Source: Pseudomonas sp. GM49 (GTDB taxonomy: Bacteria; Pseudomonadota; Gammaproteobacteria; Pseudomonadales; Pseudomonadaceae). Taken from it: a stretch of DNA of 36,105 bases. The position numbers were made by a program, and so were the translations under genes. Positions 27,537-34,609 of this stretch are shown here, one piece after another; positions within the stretch are counted from its first letter, which is position 1, and every line of letters begins with the position of its first letter. The stretch is taken from the NCBI RefSeq assembly GCF_000282355.1, contig NZ_AKJL01000098.1, positions 1-36,105 on the forward strand, given 5' to 3'. Under the pieces are notes generated by a model, which did no database searches, was not told the origin of the DNA, and worked only from the letters and a program-made list of their open reading frames with translations.

Positions 27537-27851
27537 TTAAGCCTGAATACCGGTGATTTTGATCTCGGTGTACCACTGGCGGTGGCCCATACGCTTCATG
27601 TGGTGCTTACGACGACGGAACTTGATGATGCGGACTTTATCGTGACGACCTTGGGAGATCACTTCAGCCACAACGGTAGCGCCAGCAACAACTGGAGCGC
27701 CGATATTCACGTCGTCACCGTTGGCAACCAACAGAACGCGATCAAAGGTAACGGATTCGCCGGTAGCGATTTCCAGTTTTTCGATCTTCAGGTATTCACC
27801 TGGGGCGACTTTGTACTGCTTGCCGCCAGTAACGATTACTGCATAAGACAT
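27537..27851 (-). CDS. rplU: 50S ribosomal protein L21
   Basis: This 104-residue 23S rRNA-binding protein starts [15 protein letters not shown] and ends [15 protein letters not shown], with the L21 signature [21 protein letters not shown]. The upstream part of the open frame (to 28103) is leader, not protein: the ATG at 27851 has CGGAG 8 bases upstream. The transcript starts about 125 bases earlier, from the promoter at 27983-28011, leaving a leader long enough for autoregulation; I recognise no named leader motif. Confidence 0.98.
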   Translation of the reverse strand: MSYAVIVTGGKQYKVAPGEYLKIEKLEIATGESVTFDRVLLVANGDDVNIGAPVVAGATVVAEVISQGRHDKVRIIKFRRRKHHMKRMGHRQWYTEIKITGIQA

Positions 27852-27982
27852 GGTATTTCTCCGATAATCCTGCTCACCCAGCTCTTTATAAGAAGAGGTA
27901 TTGGCTGGCATGGCTGCATGGGGCTGGAGGCCCGTTTGCAATTGCGTAAGGCAGGTGCTGCCCAGGAAGTTCAGGGTGCGCG

Positions 27983-28011
27983 ATTGTACGCAAGGCACGA
28001 GCGCCTTGCAA
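27983..28011 (-). promoter_or_regulatory. Sigma-70 promoter of rplU-rpmA
   Basis: Reading the minus strand: -35 TTGCAA (28006-28011), 17-base spacer, -10 TACAAT (27983-27988), then the GC-rich CGCGCACC. It is about 130 bases upstream of the L21 start codon. Confidence 0.8.
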
Positions 28012-28029
28012 GGGGCCGTCCATCGCGCC

Positions 28030-28058
28030 TTGACAGGCCCGGACGTGGGTCCTAGCAT
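28030..28058 (+). promoter_or_regulatory. Sigma-70 promoter of ispB
   Basis: A perfect -35 TTGACA (28030-28035), a 17-base spacer and -10 TAGCAT (28053-28058) lie 33 bases before the ispB ATG. The -35 hexamer is only 18 bases from that of the divergent rplU promoter. Confidence 0.75.
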
Positions 28059-28091
28059 GCCGCGCAACCCTTCTGGAGCGGACTGTCGCTG

Positions 28092-29060
28092 ATGCAACCC
28101 CAAGCTTTCTACCGCGCGGTGGCGGACGATTTTAGCGCCGTCGACGACATCATCAAGAAGCAGTTGACTTCGCGCGTGCCGCTTGTATCGAAAATCGGTG
28201 ATTACATCACCTCGGCCGGCGGCAAACGCCTGCGTCCTTTATTAGTACTGCTGTGTGGCAAGGCCCTGGGTCGCGAAGGCGACGAACTGCGCCTGCTGGC
28301 TGCGACCATCGAGTTCCTGCACACCGCCACCCTACTCCATGACGACGTGGTCGACATGTCCGGCATGCGCCGTGGCCGCTCGACCGCCAACGCCATGTGG
28401 GGCAACGCACCAAGCGTGCTGGTCGGTGACTTCCTGTATTCGCGCTCCTTCGAAATGATGGTCGAACTGGGTTCCATGCCAGTGATGAAGATCCTTTCGC
28501 AGGCCACGCGCATCATCGCCGAAGGCGAAGTGTTGCAGCTGTCGAAGGTGCGTGACGCCAGCACCACCGAAGAAACCTACATGGAAGTCATCCGCGGCAA
28601 GACCGCGATGCTCTTCGAAGCCTCGACCCATAGTGCTGCGGCCCTGTGCGAAGCCACGCCGGAACAGGCCGAAGCCCTGCGTACATTCGGTGACCACCTG
28701 GGCGTGGCCTTCCAACTGGTCGACGACCTCCTTGACTACAAAGGCGACGCCGAAACCCTGGGCAAGAACGTCGGTGACGATCTGGCCGAAGGCAAGCCGA
28801 CCCTGCCGCTGATCTACACCATGCGCGAAGGTACGCCGGAACAGGCCGCCCTGGTGCGCAAGGCGATCCAGAAAGGCGGAATCGAAGATCTGGAAAGCAT
28901 CCGCGAAGCCGTGGAAGTCTCGGGTTCGCTGGAGTACACCGCGCAACTGGCCCGCGATTATGTGGCCCGCGCGATCAAGTGCCTCGAGGTGCTGCCTGCC
29001 AGCGAATACCGCGATGCACTGGTTGAACTGAGCGAGTTCGCGGTCGCGCGTACGCACTGA
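28092..29060 (+). CDS. ispB: Octaprenyl/polyprenyl diphosphate synthase IspB
   Basis: This 322-residue trans-isoprenyl diphosphate synthase makes the ubiquinone side-chain precursor (nonaprenyl, by general knowledge of Pseudomonas UQ-9). The first Asp-rich motif DDVVD is near residue 84, followed by MRRGRSTAN. The second DDLLD is near 211 in [13 protein letters not shown]. It consumes IPP from the pathway ending in IspH, and the quinone product is the electron acceptor of Ndh, both in this window. A REPIN follows. Confidence 0.96.
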   Translation: MQPQAFYRAVADDFSAVDDIIKKQLTSRVPLVSKIGDYITSAGGKRLRPLLVLLCGKALGREGDELRLLAATIEFLHTATLLHDDVVDMSGMRRGRSTANAMWGNAPSVLVGDFLYSRSFEMMVELGSMPVMKILSQATRIIAEGEVLQLSKVRDASTTEETYMEVIRGKTAMLFEASTHSAAALCEATPEQAEALRTFGDHLGVAFQLVDDLLDYKGDAETLGKNVGDDLAEGKPTLPLIYTMREGTPEQAALVRKAIQKGGIEDLESIREAVEVSGSLEYTAQLARDYVARAIKCLEVLPASEYRDALVELSEFAVARTH

Positions 29061-29074
29061 AAACACTGCAAAAC

Positions 29075-29168
29075 TCTGTGGGAGCGAGCCTGCTCGCGAT
29101 TGCGATCTGACAGTCGACTTTGGTGTTGACTGACACACCGCTATCGCGAGCAAGCTCGCTCCCACAGG
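29075..29168. repeat. REPIN between ispB and yjdM
   Basis: Inverted REP pair, GTGGGAGCGAGCCTGCTCG on the left and the complement of GTGGGAGCGAGCTTGCTCG on the right. It lies 14 bases after the ispB stop codon. Confidence 0.9.
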
Positions 29169-29252
29169 TAACACATCGCACCTTCCGCCCTCTCCCGCTT
29201 AAAACCCTATACAATGTGCGCTTTTTAGCGATCCTGAATCCAAGGAGCCTTA

Positions 29253-29594
29253 GTGAGCACGCTGCCACCCTGCCCAAAATGCAATTCCGAATACACCTAT
29301 GAAGATGGCGCCCAGCTGATCTGCCCCGAGTGCGCCCACGAATGGTCCGCCAGCAGTGAAGCCGAAGCGGCGTCCGATGACGCAGTGAAAAAGGATTCGG
29401 TCGGCAATGTCCTGCAGGACGGCGATACCATCACCGTGATCAAGGACCTCAAGGTCAAGGGCACGTCTTTGGTGGTCAAGGTAGGCACCAAGGTCAAGAA
29501 CATCCGTCTGTGCGATGGCGATCACGACATCGATTGCAAGATCGACGGCATTGGCCCGATGAAACTCAAGTCCGAGTTCGTCAGAAAAGTCTGA
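29253..29594 (+). CDS. yjdM: YjdM/PhnA family zinc-ribbon protein
   Basis: This 113-residue protein has an N-terminal zinc ribbon CPKC...CPEC (about residues 8-29) and a C-terminal SH3-like beta domain ([21 protein letters not shown]...). Homologues were once called PhnA or alkylphosphonate utilisation proteins, but that role is doubtful and the function is open. The start is GTG with AAGGAG 6 bases upstream. A -10 like TATACAAT lies 40 bases upstream, without a clear -35. Downstream (29608-29632) is a CCATCCC/GGGATGG hairpin with no T run. Confidence 0.93.
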   Translation: MSTLPPCPKCNSEYTYEDGAQLICPECAHEWSASSEAEAASDDAVKKDSVGNVLQDGDTITVIKDLKVKGTSLVVKVGTKVKNIRLCDGDHDIDCKIDGIGPMKLKSEFVRKV

Positions 29595-29751
29595 CCCTGC
29601 TGTCCTCCATCCCGCGCCCGGCGTGGGATGGTGCCTCCCCCTCCCCGCTTCGCCCAGTAACTCCTCGCAATAGCCAAACGCCGGTCGTTTTGACTTGACG
29701 CAATCTTTACCTGGAAAAAAGTGCAAACCGCCAATAGGCCCTTGCTATTTA

Positions 29752-29772
29752 ATGAATAAGAATTATTCTCAT
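29752..29772 (+). promoter_or_regulatory. Probable Fur box
   Basis: The complement of this site, ATGAGAATAATTCTTATTC, fits the Fur pattern of repeated NATNAT units (GATAATGATAATCATTATC), with AT-rich dyad symmetry unlike the GC-rich surroundings. It ends 25 bases before the ATG of the next gene, where it would block transcription when iron is plentiful. Confidence 0.65.
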
Positions 29773-29797
29773 AAAACCCTCAGTGGAGATGAGAACC

Positions 29798-30055
29798 ATG
29801 ACTTATTTGATCGATGCCTGGCTGGACCGACCACACCCTTACCTCAGGATCCTGCATCGGGAAACCGGGGAAGTCTGTGCCGTGCTTGAAGAGGAAGCCT
29901 TGAACGAACTGCAGGATCAGGGTGACCTGGACGTCAGCAGCCTGAGTTCCAGCGAGCCGGTGGTGCTCAAGGAACTGGTGCGCAATCTGTTTCTGTTCTG
30001 CTATGCCCGGGCATTGCGCCCGCACAGTGAACTGCACCACAAGATCGAAATATGA
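29798..30055 (+). CDS. Conserved small protein (PA4570-like), probably iron-regulated
   Basis: This 85-residue acidic, soluble protein (begins MTYLIDAWLDRPHPYLRI) has no recognised domain, signal peptide or membrane helix. By position and memory of sequence it corresponds to PA4570 of P. aeruginosa, which I recall, without checking, as strongly induced by iron starvation. That fits the Fur-type box just upstream. The frame also opens at a GTG 5 codons earlier, but the ATG at 29798 has GGAG 9 bases upstream and begins in the usual way. Function unknown. Confidence 0.78.
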   Translation: MTYLIDAWLDRPHPYLRILHRETGEVCAVLEEEALNELQDQGDLDVSSLSSSEPVVLKELVRNLFLFCYARALRPHSELHHKIEI

Positions 30056-30069
30056 ATCACCGTAAAAAA

Positions 30070-30174
30070 CTGTGGGAGCGAGCTTGCTCGCGATAGCGGA
30101 TGTTCCATCACAGATACATTGACTGACACACCGCCATCGCGAGCAAGTCGGATCGCCGCACCGTCGCTCCCACA
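30070..30174. repeat. REPIN with a modified right arm
   Basis: Left arm is the standard GTGGGAGCGAGCTTGCTCG. In the right arm about 16 bases (around 30148-30163) interrupt the palindrome between GAGCAAG and CGCTCCCAC. The insert contains, on the minus strand, GCGGCGATCCGA. Confidence 0.88.
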
Positions 30175-30202
30175 TTAGCCCGACGTTATATCGGGCCAGG
30201 TC

Positions 30203-30820
30203 TTACAGAACGTCGAGCAGTTCGACGTCGAACACCAGTACGCTGTGCGGCGGGATGCCGCCAACGCCTTGAGCGCCGTAAGCCAGTTCGCTCGGCACGT
30301 ACAGGCGCCATTTGCTGCCGGCATTCATCAGTTGCAGGGCTTCGGTCCAGCCGGCAATCACGCCGCCAACCGGGAATTCCGCAGGCTGGCCGCGCTCGTA
30401 GGAGCTGTCGAACACAGTGCCGTCGATCAGAGTGCCGTGGTAGTGAGTACGCACGGTGTCTTCACGGGATGGCTTGACGCCTTCGCCAGCGGTCAGAACT
30501 TCGAACTGCAGGCCGGAAGCCAGAGTGGTGATGCCTTCACGCTTGGCGTTTTCAGCCAGGAAAGCCAGGCCTTCGCCAGCGGCCGCTTCAGCCTTGGCTG
30601 CAGCTTCGGCCTGCATGATTTCGCGGATGACTTTGAAGCTGGCGGACATTTCTTCCTGACCCACACGGCTTGGCTTGCTGGCGAACGCGTCGGTCAGACC
30701 TGCCAGGATCGCGTCCAGGCTTACGCCTGGTGGCGGGTTGTCGCGCAGTTGATCGCCCAGCTGACGGCCAATACCGTAGCTGACGCGGGTTTCGTCGGTG
30801 GACAGATTTACTTCGGACAT
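30203..30820 (-). CDS. fklB: FKBP-type peptidyl-prolyl isomerase FklB (FKBP22-like)
   Basis: This 205-residue prolyl isomerase has an alpha-helical N-terminal dimerisation domain (about 1-95: RVSYGIGRQLGDQL...LDAILAGLTDAF) and a C-terminal FKBP domain (about 105-205) with VRTHYHGTLIDGTVFDSSYERG, GVIAGWTEALQLM and AYGAQGVGGIPP. There is no signal peptide, so it is probably cytoplasmic. The ATG at 30820 has GGAG upstream; the frame further up is not real. This is the second FKBP in the window, of a different subtype from fkpB. Confidence 0.95.
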   Translation of the reverse strand: MSEVNLSTDETRVSYGIGRQLGDQLRDNPPPGVSLDAILAGLTDAFASKPSRVGQEEMSASFKVIREIMQAEAAAKAEAAAGEGLAFLAENAKREGITTLASGLQFEVLTAGEGVKPSREDTVRTHYHGTLIDGTVFDSSYERGQPAEFPVGGVIAGWTEALQLMNAGSKWRLYVPSELAYGAQGVGGIPPHSVLVFDVELLDVL

Positions 30821-30941
30821 GACACTGCTCCGCTGTGCGGACGGCTCGGGAACTTGCCATGCGTGCACAGCGCGTCCCGGAGCGCCCGGAACCAAAAGGG
30901 CCAGCAGACTAGCACAGATGTCATGCCATTGATGAGGGGCG

Positions 30942-31232
30942 TCAGGCGATCGGCACCTTCAGGTTTTCCTCCACATCGGCAACCAGCCCGCACATTTCGT
31001 CATGCACGACCGTGTGCACAAGGTTGAAATGCAACTTGGGAAAGGAGCGCAGCACATCACGGGCGTGCTCCACCGAACGCAGGCTCACCATATGGCCGTG
31101 CGTATCGCTCAGGGGGTACGCCGCGCCATGCATCCTTGCTTCCAGCAGGTAGATGCCCCCCTCCATGGAGATCAGGTTCAGCTCATCGACCTTCCCGGCG
31201 ACGGCATACGCATTCAACTCTTGCAGGGTCAT
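30942..31232 (-). CDS. DUF6482 family protein
   Basis: This 96-residue soluble protein begins MTLQELNAYAVAGKVDELNLISMEGG and contains SLRSVEHARDVL and VVHDEMCG, which I recognise as the small DUF6482 family of Pseudomonas. No catalytic motif, signal peptide or membrane segment is visible, and its function is unknown. GAGG lies 7 bases before the ATG. It stands 121 bases upstream of fklB in the same direction. Confidence 0.75.
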   Translation of the reverse strand: MTLQELNAYAVAGKVDELNLISMEGGIYLLEARMHGAAYPLSDTHGHMVSLRSVEHARDVLRSFPKLHFNLVHTVVHDEMCGLVADVEENLKVPIA

Positions 31233-31333
31233 GAACGCACCTCACGCAGTGGCGAGCCAACATAGTTACAGGGATAGGCCTCGACGCATCAAAGCACAAG
31301 CCACAAACGACGCCGCCCGTCTGTTTTGCAACC

Positions 31334-31422
31334 CTGTGGGAGCGTGGCTTGCCCGCGATGGCACCACTGCGGTTCATCGTTAGACCGAGGTGATGCCATC
31401 GCGGGCAAGCCACGCTCCCACA
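31334..31422. repeat. REPIN, GTGGCTTGCCCGCGATGGC variant
   Basis: Inverted pair with arms CTGTGGGAGCGTGGCTTGCC and complement. The core differs from the other REPINs here (GTGGCTTGCCCGCG instead of AGCTTGCTCGCG), so it belongs to another sequence class. It lies between yqhA and the DUF6482 gene. Confidence 0.9.
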
Positions 31423-31435
31423 ATGGAAGTTGAAA

Positions 31436-31924
31436 TCAGTGCTTGGTGACTTTATCCAGGTAACCCATGGCGAATGCCGACACCACGAAAGTCATGTGGA
31501 TGATCACGTACCACTGCAGATGCTCGGGATCGACGTTCTTGGCGTCCATGAAGATGCGCAGCAGGTGAATGGACGAGATCGCCACGATCGACGCAGCCAC
31601 CTTCATCTTCAGCGACGAAGAGTCCATGGTGCCCAGCCAATTGAGCTTTTCCTTACTGTCGTCGATGTCCAGTTGCGAGACGAAGTTCTCGTAGCCGGAA
31701 ATCATCACCATCACCAGCAAACCGCCCACCAGGGCCATGTCGATCAGCGACAACAGCACCAGGATCAAGTCCGATTCGGCCATCGAAAACACGTTCGGGA
31801 TGACGTGGAAGACTTCCTGGAAGAATTTCAGTGCCAGCGCCAGCAACCCGAGGGACAGACCGAAATAGATCGGCGCCAGCAGCCAGCGCGAGGCGTACAT
31901 TGTATTTTCGATAAAGCGTTCCAT
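31436..31924 (-). CDS. yqhA: YqhA/TIGR00645 (UPF0114) family membrane protein
   Basis: This 162-residue inner-membrane protein has about four hydrophobic segments: [19 protein letters not shown] near 14-32, [27 protein letters not shown] near 52-78, one near 110, and one near the C-terminus ([17 protein letters not shown]). The N-terminus [20 protein letters not shown] is highly typical. Function unknown. An extended -10 (TGGTATACT) is about 35 bases upstream. Confidence 0.92.
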   Translation of the reverse strand: MERFIENTMYASRWLLAPIYFGLSLGLLALALKFFQEVFHVIPNVFSMAESDLILVLLSLIDMALVGGLLVMVMISGYENFVSQLDIDDSKEKLNWLGTMDSSSLKMKVAASIVAISSIHLLRIFMDAKNVDPEHLQWYVIIHMTFVVSAFAMGYLDKVTKH

Positions 31925-31957
31925 TGAATCTCACATGCAGACTTAAAAATGGCCGCG

Positions 31958-31966
31958 AGTATACCA
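31958..31966 (-). promoter_or_regulatory. Extended -10 promoter of yqhA
   Basis: On the minus strand TGG precedes TATACT (TGN-TATACT), an extended -10 element needing little -35 support; the -35 region has no good match. It lies 34 bases before the start codon. Confidence 0.6.
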
Positions 31967-32095
31967 GCCGCCGGTCTATACCCAGAAGCAGTCAGAAACC
32001 GTCGAAAAATCCGCCACCTGCGCCGGTGTATCAAAGTTTTTCTGCTAGTGTCCAAATCATTGACTGCTCAGTGATGCCGGACAGGAAGACTGGAA

Positions 32096-33925
32096 ATGGA
32101 TGTGCGATTGACTTTGACGAGTGCCGGAATTTGCCTGGCGCTGCTGCTAAGCGGCTGCTCACCCAGCGATGAAAAACGTCAGGTCAGCCTCGAAGAAAAA
32201 ACCGCGCAGTTCGAAAAGTCACTGGACGCCATCCAGGATCCGAAACTCAAGGATGCCGTGTCGGAGCTGGGCGGCTCACTGCTGCTGCTCGAACGCGCAC
32301 AACTCAAGCTCGACAGCAAACCGGTTGAAACCGAATACGGCGAAGACGCCCTCGCCATGCTCAAGCACTACCCGAGCCCGCAGGCCCTGGTCGACACCTA
32401 CATCAACGGGTTGTTCGTGCTGCAGAAGGACTCCAGCTCCGACTACCTGATCGATCTGCAACCGGTGTTTCCCTTCACGTTCAGCGTTCCTGCCGCGTTT
32501 TTGTTTCCCCATGGCCTGGAATGGCAGTCGGTCACCCTGAGCAACAAACGAGTGATTGCGTTCCAGCCGGAATGGTCGGAAACCGACCCCGGCATCCAGC
32601 TGAGTCCTTCGAGTTCCAACCTGACCAACCCCGATGACCTGACCGTGGCCTATCCCTTCATCGAAGGCCTCGACATCGACAGAAAGCAGCAACCGCAACC
32701 GGTGAGCCTGCAAGGCAAAGTCGAAGTCATCGCGCCACGCCGCCTCTACAGCTTCGACCTGACGAAAAAGGACGTAGGCCAGACTCGCACCAATGACAAC
32801 CTGAGCGTCACCCTGCTCACATTGACGAACAACTACGCGGAAATCGAATACAACAACAGCGCGCCGCTGGCCCCCGAAGTCAGTGAAACGCCGCTGAACC
32901 CGCTGATCGTCCAGGCCAGGGACAGCACCGGGCAATTCATCTCGCGCGCCGGCTCAATCAACGAAACCGCGGTACAAATTGCCTTCTATCAGCAGCAGCT
33001 GGCCAAGATGCAGCAGCAAAAGAGCTGGAGCGAGACCCTGGAAAAACAGCTCGACGAAGAACAACGCAACTTTGAGAAACAGCAGGCTCGACATTATTCG
33101 AAGGTGTACTTCAACGGGACGATCGAAACGCTCGAAGTCAGCATGCTGGACTTTTCCGCCGTCACGGTCACCCGCAAGGACCTCGACCTGCCGATCCGGC
33201 GCTTCGATGCCATCACCACGGACAAGTCCATCCAGCCCCTGAACCTGCCCGTGGTGGTCTATGACGACCAGGCGGTGGACTGGCTGAAAGGGGCAACGCT
33301 GAGTGAGGATCAACTGAAAAAGAACGTCAGCATCAATCAATCGGTCGATGACCCCAGCGCGGCGCGAATCGAATTCACTCATCTGCGCAGCTTCAACGAT
33401 GAACTGCTCGGCACATCGTTCAACCCCGGAGAAAGTCCGGTGAGCTTCTTTACCGAAGACGCGAGCGGCAAACGCGACGAGCCGATCGAGTTGCCGCCCC
33501 AGGCGTACCAGATCGATCCCCTGCGCGGCACCATTACCTACGATCTGAATCTGTTTCCGGAAACACCGGCCTATGCGGTGGGATCGATACCGCTGTTCCT
33601 GGCCACAGTCGAGCAAAAAACCGTCGATGCCCGCCAACTGCCCAAAGGCCTTGAGCTAAAAACCAATGCTCTGGTGGTTGATCTGAAGGAATTTCCCGCC
33701 CAGGACTGGCGCTTTTTCGCCAAGGACGACACTGGCAATTACTTGAAGGAAATTCTATCAGTCAGCCATGGCGCGAGCGCACAAGGGCCGGCACAGTTTG
33801 CCGTGCATTACTTCTACGGGCAGCCTACGCGCCTGGAAACCTATCGGCGCACTGACCTCGCCACGGTGCAATATGGTTTCGAGGTCAAACTCGACAAGGC
33901 CGACATGACGCGCCTTGATCAATAG
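32096..33925 (+). CDS. Unrecognised large lipoprotein, 609 residues
   Basis: The N-terminus is a lipoprotein signal peptide with lipobox LLSGC (Cys21); Ser at +2 predicts outer-membrane rather than inner-membrane retention. The rest is hydrophilic. A charged helical stretch rich in Gln and Glu near residues 295-335 (FYQQQLAKMQQQ, LEKQLDEEQRNFEKQQ) is probably a coiled coil. The regions on either side are mixed beta-like sequence with repeated hydrophobic alternation. I recognise no catalytic motif or known family. The ATG at 32096 has GGAAGACTGG upstream. It ends 6 bases before the convergent gene at 33932. It may be a surface or periplasmic assembly protein, by localisation only. Confidence 0.8.
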   Translation: MDVRLTLTSAGICLALLLSGCSPSDEKRQVSLEEKTAQFEKSLDAIQDPKLKDAVSELGGSLLLLERAQLKLDSKPVETEYGEDALAMLKHYPSPQALVDTYINGLFVLQKDSSSDYLIDLQPVFPFTFSVPAAFLFPHGLEWQSVTLSNKRVIAFQPEWSETDPGIQLSPSSSNLTNPDDLTVAYPFIEGLDIDRKQQPQPVSLQGKVEVIAPRRLYSFDLTKKDVGQTRTNDNLSVTLLTLTNNYAEIEYNNSAPLAPEVSETPLNPLIVQARDSTGQFISRAGSINETAVQIAFYQQQLAKMQQQKSWSETLEKQLDEEQRNFEKQQARHYSKVYFNGTIETLEVSMLDFSAVTVTRKDLDLPIRRFDAITTDKSIQPLNLPVVVYDDQAVDWLKGATLSEDQLKKNVSINQSVDDPSAARIEFTHLRSFNDELLGTSFNPGESPVSFFTEDASGKRDEPIELPPQAYQIDPLRGTITYDLNLFPETPAYAVGSIPLFLATVEQKTVDARQLPKGLELKTNALVVDLKEFPAQDWRFFAKDDTGNYLKEILSVSHGASAQGPAQFAVHYFYGQPTRLETYRRTDLATVQYGFEVKLDKADMTRLDQ

Positions 33926-33931
33926 TGCGAC

Positions 33932-34273
33932 TCAGTGCTCGGGGTGAAACTCGAAGCCGCCCACGTTTCGGCAGCGACCACCGTTGATTTCCCGCAGTTG
34001 GGCTTGCAGGTGCAGACACCAGATTTGCGGATCGTCGGCCAACTCGTAGCCGTGCAAGGTCAGGCTTTCAACGATGGTATCGAGGATTGATTCAGCGACG
34101 AATGGACCGTGAAACGGGCCTTGGGCCTTGATGGCCGAAGGTTGTTCACCGGCCATTCCGGCGGCGAACAGCAGAGTCCACATGCCCGTATCTCCCGCCA
34201 ATGGACGGATGGCACACTCGATACGGGTCACAAGGCCCAGGCATTGACGGGTAAGGCAGAGGTTGCGCGACAT
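33932..34273 (-). CDS. Conserved hypothetical protein (PA4575-like)
   Basis: This 113-residue protein begins MSRNLCLTRQCLGLVTRIECAIRPLAG. It contains Cys5, Cys11 and other cysteines and a hydrophobic WTLLFAAGMAG stretch too short to be a clear membrane helix. The C-terminal half is acidic, then His-rich (FEFHPEH). By neighbourhood I match it to PA4575, function unknown. The ORF is clean and has a plausible start, but evidence beyond conservation from memory is thin. Confidence 0.7.
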   Translation of the reverse strand: MSRNLCLTRQCLGLVTRIECAIRPLAGDTGMWTLLFAAGMAGEQPSAIKAQGPFHGPFVAESILDTIVESLTLHGYELADDPQIWCLHLQAQLREINGGRCRNVGGFEFHPEH

Positions 34274-34472
34274 GGCGGCGACCCTCGGTAGATCCGGTAT
34301 TCAGCCCCCATGTGAAGGCTGTTTCGATCCTGTGATTACTGTCGATATCCCTGAGCTGAGAATAGAAGAAAAGTCTGGCCTGGAAGCCAGGCGAGACCAG
34401 AAGGTGCCGAGCGGTCACCGTGTGAATATTGACGTCATTTTGACGGCGTTTTTGGGGTATTCCATAGACAAA

Positions 34473-34577
34473 ATGTGGGAGCGGGCTTGCTCCGGGCGGC
34501 GTTCCGACGAAAGCGGTACATCATTCAACATTAATGCTGACTGACAGTACGCTTTCGCGAGCAAGCCCGCTCCCACA
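34473..34577. repeat. REPIN with a modified left arm (in the 34274-34609 gap)
   Basis: The right arm is a standard REP (complement of GTGGGAGCGGGCTTGCTCG). In the left arm about 15 extra bases follow TTGCTC, including GCGGCGTTCCGA (34496-34507). The rest of the 336-base gap holds a GCCTGG/CCAGGC hairpin near 34377-34391 without a T run, and nothing else I can identify. Confidence 0.85.
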
Positions 34578-34609
34578 ATGGAGTTGCCTGGCTTCAAATC
34601 AAATAGGTA

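Noticed and set aside
27852..27982. Known ribosomal-protein leader motif upstream of rplU
   Set aside because: The leader is long, but I could not match it to a named riboregulator by eye.
29608..29632. Terminator after yjdM
   Set aside because: A CCATCCC/GGGATGG hairpin is present but is followed by C-rich rather than T-rich sequence.
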